A stretch of 9,920 nt of DNA, taken from NCBI GenBank assembly GCA_031263945.1, contig JAISEW010000196.1, forward strand, positions 1 through 9,920, written 5' to 3'. This DNA is from Gracilibacteraceae bacterium (GTDB taxonomy: Bacteria; Bacillota; Desulfitobacteriia; Desulfitobacteriales; Syntrophobotulaceae). This document shows, piece by piece, positions 6,405 through 9,920 of the stretch (position 1 is the first letter of the stretch; every line of letters begins with the position of its first letter). Made by a program: the position numbers and the translations under genes. A model generated the notes under the pieces. That model saw only the letters and a list, made by a program, of their open reading frames with translations. It did not search any database and was not told the origin of the DNA.

Positions 6405-7520
6405 TCATAAATGTTCGCGGTAATTCAGCCTTTGCAGCTCCCGCGGCACAAACAGCCCGTCTTTTCGTATCAGCTCCCCGTCAAACCAAATCTCACCGCC
6501 GCCGTACTCCGGCCGCTGGATCTGCACGAGATCCCAATGCACCGCCGATTGGTTGCCGTTGTCCGCCTCGGCGTAGGCGGCGCCGGGCGTAAAATGAAAA
6601 CTGCCCGCGATTTTTTCGTCAAACAGCGTGTCTTTCATCGGCTGCAAAATAAAAGGATTCAGTCCAAAAGAAAATTCCCCGATATAGCGCGCCCCGGCAT
6701 CCGTGTCGAGGATGCGGCTTAGCTCCGCCGTATCGTTGGCTTCGGCCCGCGTCACTTTTCCCGCGGACAGCTCCAGGCGGATATGCTCGAAAGTCTTGCC
6801 CTGATAGAGAGACGGGGTGTTGAAAGTGATATGACCTTCCACGGAATCACGCACGGGCGCCGTAAAAACTTCCCCGTCCGGAATATTCATCTTGCCGTCG
6901 CATTTCACGGCCGGCAGCCCCTTGACGGAAAAACGGAGATCGGTGCCCGGCCCGAGGATATGCACGGCGTCCGCGCGTTCCATCCGCTCTTTCAGAGGCT
7001 CCATCGCCGCGGACATTTCCGCGTAATCCAGATTGCAGACCCGGAAATAAAAATCCTCAAACGCCGCCAGACTCATCCCGGCCGCCTGAGCCATCGCGTA
7101 ATTCGGATAGCGCAGCACGCACCATTTCGTGTGGGGCACGCGCTGCTCCATATGGACAGGGCCTGTGTAGCACAGGCTGTAGAGCCGCGTTTTTTCACCC
7201 GGCACGTCAGAAAGTTCGTTGGTGTTTTCACCGGCCCGCACGCCGATATAAGCCTGCATGTCCCGCATCCGGGCCAGATCCCAGCGCGCCATATCGCGCG
7301 CCTGCTCCTCCTCCAGACCCAGCAGCAATTCCCGCTGCAAGGTCGGCTGCGCGAGGGCGAGATAGGGAAAACCGCCCATCTCGTATACCCGGCTGATGAG
7401 CGCCTGGGCCAGCGAGGATTCCACGCCCGTAAACTCCAGCAGGATCTTTTCGCCGGGCTGCAGGGCGACGGAATATGTAAGCAAATTCCCCGCCAGTTTT
7501 GCTAAACGCGCGTCTAACAT
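6405..7520 (-). CDS. M29-family metallo-aminopeptidase
   Basis: This cytoplasmic leucyl-type aminopeptidase of the M29 (AmpS/PepS/AmpT) family removes N-terminal residues from peptides using two metal ions. At 371 residues it is somewhat shorter than the roughly 410-residue thermophilic AmpT, mostly through missing segments. The family signature is clear: GPGTDLRFSVKG, then NIPDGEVFTAPV, then HITFNTPSLYQG, GEFSFGLNP and AVHWDLV. Likely metal ligands are Glu217, Glu282, His309, His328 and Asp330, in the order and approximate spacing expected for the family. The start ATG follows an AAAGGAG site with 7-base spacing. It sits 34 bases after ilvN and overlaps no gene. Its place between amino acid synthesis genes and an electron-transfer gene suggests a general role in amino acid supply. 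The exact peptide preference is unknown. Confidence 0.9.
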   Translation of the reverse strand: MLDARLAKLAGNLLTYSVALQPGEKILLEFTGVESSLAQALISRVYEMGGFPYLALAQPTLQRELLLGLEEEQARDMARWDLARMRDMQAYIGVRAGENTNELSDVPGEKTRLYSLCYTGPVHMEQRVPHTKWCVLRYPNYAMAQAAGMSLAAFEDFYFRVCNLDYAEMSAAMEPLKERMERADAVHILGPGTDLRFSVKGLPAVKCDGKMNIPDGEVFTAPVRDSVEGHITFNTPSLYQGKTFEHIRLELSAGKVTRAEANDTAELSRILDTDAGARYIGEFSFGLNPFILQPMKDTLFDEKIAGSFHFTPGAAYAEADNGNQSAVHWDLVQIQRPEYGGGEIWFDGELIRKDGLFVPRELQRLNYREHL

Positions 7521-7554
7521 GCCAAAACTCCTTTTTTTCCGAATATTCAGATAA

Positions 7555-8061
7555 TTATTCGTCCGCTTGTTCCCGCGCGGTGTTCGCGCCGCGGCTGATC
7601 GCTATTTTGCCGGTGCGCACGATCTCTTTGACGCCGTATTCGCGCAGCAGCTCGCATAAAGCGTCTATCTTGCTTTCCTCGCCCGACAGCTCGATGATCA
7701 TCGTATCCTTATTCACATCCACCACATGGGCCCGGAAAATATTGACCAGATTGATGATTTCCGCCCGGCGCTCAGGCCGCGAAGCCACCTTGATCATGGC
7801 CAGCTCGCGGTGGACGCTTTCCCCGCCGTTCAGGACGGCGATCTTCACTACGTCGATCAATTTGCTCAATTGGTGTACGACCTGCTCCAGCTCATATTGA
7901 TCATCCACATCCATCACCAAGGTTATGCGCGTTATATCCGGTTCATCCGTATAACCGGCGGCGATGCTGACGATATTAAAAGCGCGGCGGCTGATCAACG
8001 CGGACACATGCGTCAAGACGCCCGGTTTGTCCTCCACGAGAACGGCCAGCGTGTATTTCAT
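7555..8061 (-). CDS. ilvN: Acetohydroxyacid synthase small (regulatory) subunit
   Basis: This regulatory subunit of acetolactate/acetohydroxyacid synthase activates the IlvB catalytic chain and usually confers feedback inhibition by valine. Residues 1-75 form an ACT domain (LAVLVEDKPGVLTHVSALISRRAFNIVSIAAG, then DITRITLVM). The C-terminal half (about 80-160) is the small-subunit C-terminal domain, with ELAMIKV and HVVDVNKDTMIIELSGEESKID. The 168-residue length is normal. Family-conserved Gly14 and Asn29, whose counterparts are implicated in valine binding in E. coli IlvH, are present; the residue aligned with Asn11 is Asp. The start ATG overlaps the ilvB stop by 4 bases (ATGA), with AGGAGG at 8076-8071 inside the ilvB end, so translation is coupled and subunit ratio is probably balanced. 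The symbol ilvH is used for the same family. Confidence 0.95.
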   Translation of the reverse strand: MKYTLAVLVEDKPGVLTHVSALISRRAFNIVSIAAGYTDEPDITRITLVMDVDDQYELEQVVHQLSKLIDVVKIAVLNGGESVHRELAMIKVASRPERRAEIINLVNIFRAHVVDVNKDTMIIELSGEESKIDALCELLREYGVKEIVRTGKIAISRGANTAREQADE

Positions 8062-9755
8062 CGGCTCAGCCCTCCTAATATCATTTGATCCAGACGGGCG
8101 CCGGCCGGCACCATCGGCAGGACGTCCTCGTCTTCCGGGATGATGATCTCCGTCAGCACCGGCCCTTCATAGGCCAGCGCGTCCCGCAGCGTTTCCGTCA
8201 GCCGCCCCGGGTCGGAGATCCGCACGCCGCGCACGCCCATCGCTTCCGCCAGACGGACAAAATCCGTTTTGGTCGGGATATGCGAACAGGCGTACCGCCC
8301 GCCGAAGAAATTGCGCTGCCATTGGGCGACCATGCCCAGATAGCGGTTATTCAGGATGAAAAGCTTCACCGGCAGATCCAGATCAGCCAAAGTGCTGAGT
8401 TCCTGACAGTTCATCATGAAACCCCCGTCGCCGGAAACGCAGACGACCTGACGGCCCGGATTGCCCACCTGAGCGCCGATGGCGGCCGGCAGGCCAAAAC
8501 CCATCGTGCCGAGCCCGCCCGACGTGACAAAAGAGCGCGGGTTTTTGAAAGCGAAAAACTGGGCCGCCCACATCTGGTGCTGTCCGACGTCAGTGACCAG
8601 GATAGCGTCCCGGTCGGCCAGACGGCTTAATTCCAGCACCGCCGCCTGCGGCATCACATAATTGTCTCTGGGCGTGAAACTGAGCGGCTGCTCTTTTTGC
8701 CACGTCTCCAGCCGCCGCCGCCACGGAGCCAGACGTCTTTGCCATTCCGGGCGCGGCGTTTCCCGCACGCGCCGGAGCAAGGACCCAAGCGACCAGCGCA
8801 GGTCGCCGGCGATTTTGAGATCCGCCACGATGTTTTTATTGATCTCCGCCCGGTCGATATCCATATGAGCGATTTTCGCGCCCGAGGCAAAATCTTCCAG
8901 CGAGCCGGTCACCCGGTCGTCAAACCGCACGCCGCAGCCGATCAGCAGATCAGCGGCCTTAGTCGAAAGATTGCCGGCATAAGTGCCGTGCATCCCGATC
9001 ATGCCAAAAAAATTCGGATCATCGTTGGCGACGCAGCCATAGCCCATCAGGCTCGTCACAGTCGGAACCCCGGTATAATCGACTATTTCGCGCATGAGCG
9101 CCGACGTGTCCGACAAATTGACCCCGCCGCCGATGAAGAAAAGCGGCCTCTCCGAAGCCAGGAGCAATGAGTTCAGCGCGGCGACCGCTTCCTCGTCGCC
9201 GGCCGTCAGCGGGCTGTAACCCCTGAGCCGCACGTTTTCCGGGTACTCAAACTCCGCCGCCGCCACGAAAACATCCTTGGCGATATCCACGAGCACCGGG
9301 CCGGGCCGGCCGCTGCCCGCGATAAAAAAAGCTTCCTTCATGGTGCGGGCCAGCTGGGCGACGTCTTTGACCAGATAATTATGCTTGGTGACAGGCGTGG
9401 TTATGCCGCTGGTATCCGCTTCCTGAAAGGAATCGCGGCCTATATGCGGCACGATGACCTGCCCGGTGATGATCACCATGGGGACCGAGTCCATATAAGC
9501 CGTGGCTATCCCGGTGATCAGGTTCGTGGCCCCGGGTCCGGACGTGGCCGCGCAGACCCCCGTCCGGCCCGTAGTGCGCGCGTAAGCGTCCGCGGCGTGC
9601 GCGGCGGCCTGTTCATGTTTCGGCAGTATATGGGGAAACCCGTCTTTGTACAGGGCGTCATACAGGGGGAGCACCGCGCCGCCGGGATAGCCGAAAATGA
9701 ATTCGACATTTTCTCTTTTAAGGCATTCTATTACTATTTCCGCCCCGTTAAGCAT
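8058..9755 (-). CDS. ilvB: Acetohydroxyacid synthase large (catalytic) subunit
   Basis: This thiamine-diphosphate enzyme (EC 2.2.1.6) condenses two pyruvates to acetolactate, or pyruvate with 2-oxobutyrate to acetohydroxybutyrate, as the first common step of valine, leucine and isoleucine synthesis. At 565 residues it is full length. The N-terminal ThDP-binding domain (1-170) has FGYPGGAVLPLYDAL, the cofactor-activating Glu48 in KHEQAAAHAADAYAR, and GVCAATSGPGATNL. The central FAD-site domain spans about 190-325 (MGMHGTYAN-like GMHGTYAGN, CGVRFDDRVTG). The C-terminal domain carries the metal-binding GDG (442-444) through Asn469-Asn470 motif. The end LPMVPAGARLDQMI is typical of true biosynthetic synthases rather than catabolic AlsS. 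The start follows secF by only 11 bases, with AAGGGA 7 bases before ATG. No T-box or leucine-type leader precedes it here, so any attenuation must act further upstream. ilvC and ilvD are not in the window. Confidence 0.96.
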   Translation of the reverse strand: MLNGAEIVIECLKRENVEFIFGYPGGAVLPLYDALYKDGFPHILPKHEQAAAHAADAYARTTGRTGVCAATSGPGATNLITGIATAYMDSVPMVIITGQVIVPHIGRDSFQEADTSGITTPVTKHNYLVKDVAQLARTMKEAFFIAGSGRPGPVLVDIAKDVFVAAAEFEYPENVRLRGYSPLTAGDEEAVAALNSLLLASERPLFFIGGGVNLSDTSALMREIVDYTGVPTVTSLMGYGCVANDDPNFFGMIGMHGTYAGNLSTKAADLLIGCGVRFDDRVTGSLEDFASGAKIAHMDIDRAEINKNIVADLKIAGDLRWSLGSLLRRVRETPRPEWQRRLAPWRRRLETWQKEQPLSFTPRDNYVMPQAAVLELSRLADRDAILVTDVGQHQMWAAQFFAFKNPRSFVTSGGLGTMGFGLPAAIGAQVGNPGRQVVCVSGDGGFMMNCQELSTLADLDLPVKLFILNNRYLGMVAQWQRNFFGGRYACSHIPTKTDFVRLAEAMGVRGVRISDPGRLTETLRDALAYEGPVLTEIIIPEDEDVLPMVPAGARLDQMILGGLSR

Positions 9756-9766
9756 CTCTTTGTCCC

Positions 9767-9920
9767 TTAAACTGTTTGTTTTTCGCCAAACAGTTTTTTC
9801 AGTTCCAGCACGAGCTGGCTGGAGAGGAATATGGTGGAATAAGCGCCGTAGGCCACGCCGACTATCATCGCCGCCGCGAAAAGGCGGGTGGATTCGCCGC
9901 CCAGGATGAGAATGGAAAAA
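9767..9920 (-). CDS. secF: SecF protein-export membrane protein, C-terminal end (partial)
   Basis: Only the last 50 codons are in the window; the gene continues past 9920. They read GGESTRLFAAAMIVGVAYGAY and then STIFLSSQLVLELKKLF, ending in a charged tail (GEKQTV). This matches the final membrane helix of SecF, where a glycine-rich helix followed by YST/SSIFIAS is characteristic. SecF works with SecD to drive late steps of Sec-dependent export using the proton gradient. The stop (9767-9769) is 11 bases before ilvB, implying co-transcription of an export gene with amino acid synthesis genes. Identification from so short a stretch is good but not absolute. Confidence 0.85.
   Translation of the reverse strand, partial: FSILILGGESTRLFAAAMIVGVAYGAYSTIFLSSQLVLELKKLFGEKQTV

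Noticed and set aside
6783..7505. Open frame of 240 codons on the plus strand, opposite the aminopeptidase
   Set aside because: It is antisense to the M29 family motifs, has a His/Arg-rich mirror composition and shows no domain.
8029..8031. Asp instead of Asn at position 11 of IlvN, hinting at loss of valine feedback
   Set aside because: As I recall, the same VEDKPGVL form occurs in normal actinobacterial small subunits, and the other two valine-site residues (Gly14, Asn29) are kept, so this is weak evidence of altered control.

Overview
The window reads as part of a bacterial chromosome of moderately high GC. Strong AGGAGG-type ribosome binding sites suggest a Firmicutes-like anaerobe, as does a flavin reductase of the rubredoxin-linked type. 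Negativicutes or Clostridia are my best guesses, but this is inference from gene content and not a proven placement. No phage, transposase or CRISPR signature is visible.

Layout. Positions 1-347 carry no protein gene. A textbook sigma-70 promoter on the minus strand (TTGACA, 17 bases, TATAAT; 123-151) fires leftward into a highly structured stretch of about 110 bases that ends in an intrinsic terminator at 10-35. This is either a small RNA or, more likely, an attenuator leader for a gene beyond the left edge. Positions 152-347 hold a 31-base palindromic repeat and a second predicted hairpin in front of the only plus-strand gene. That gene (348-1733) is a membrane undecaprenyl-phosphate sugar phosphotransferase, which starts exopolysaccharide or O-antigen repeat units. 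Positions 1734-1841 separate it from a convergent gene. They contain three hairpins, including an inverted second copy of the 31-base repeat.

Positions 1842-9920 form one long minus-strand array. Read in the direction of transcription it runs: the end of secF (protein export), ilvB and ilvN (large and small subunits of acetohydroxyacid synthase), an M29-type aminopeptidase, a rubredoxin-like/flavin reductase fusion, and a 1282-residue hybrid sensor kinase. Gaps are 11, -4, 34, 14 and 55 bases with the starts preferred here. The array is therefore probably largely co-transcribed from a promoter outside the window, although the kinase could have its own.

How the genes work together. IlvB and IlvN form the first committed enzyme of branched-chain amino acid synthesis; ilvC, ilvD and leuA are absent here. 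The aminopeptidase would release free amino acids from peptides. The flavin reductase fusion probably carries electrons from NAD(P)H through FMN to a rubredoxin-like iron centre. The kinase has an extracytoplasmic Cache sensor followed by two complete kinase cores and two receiver domains, and no output partner is encoded nearby. Most of the window is ordinary metabolism. The parts most worth a second look are the left-edge leader RNA, the covarying inverted repeats that bracket the sugar transferase, the double-core kinase and the swapped domain order of the flavin reductase.
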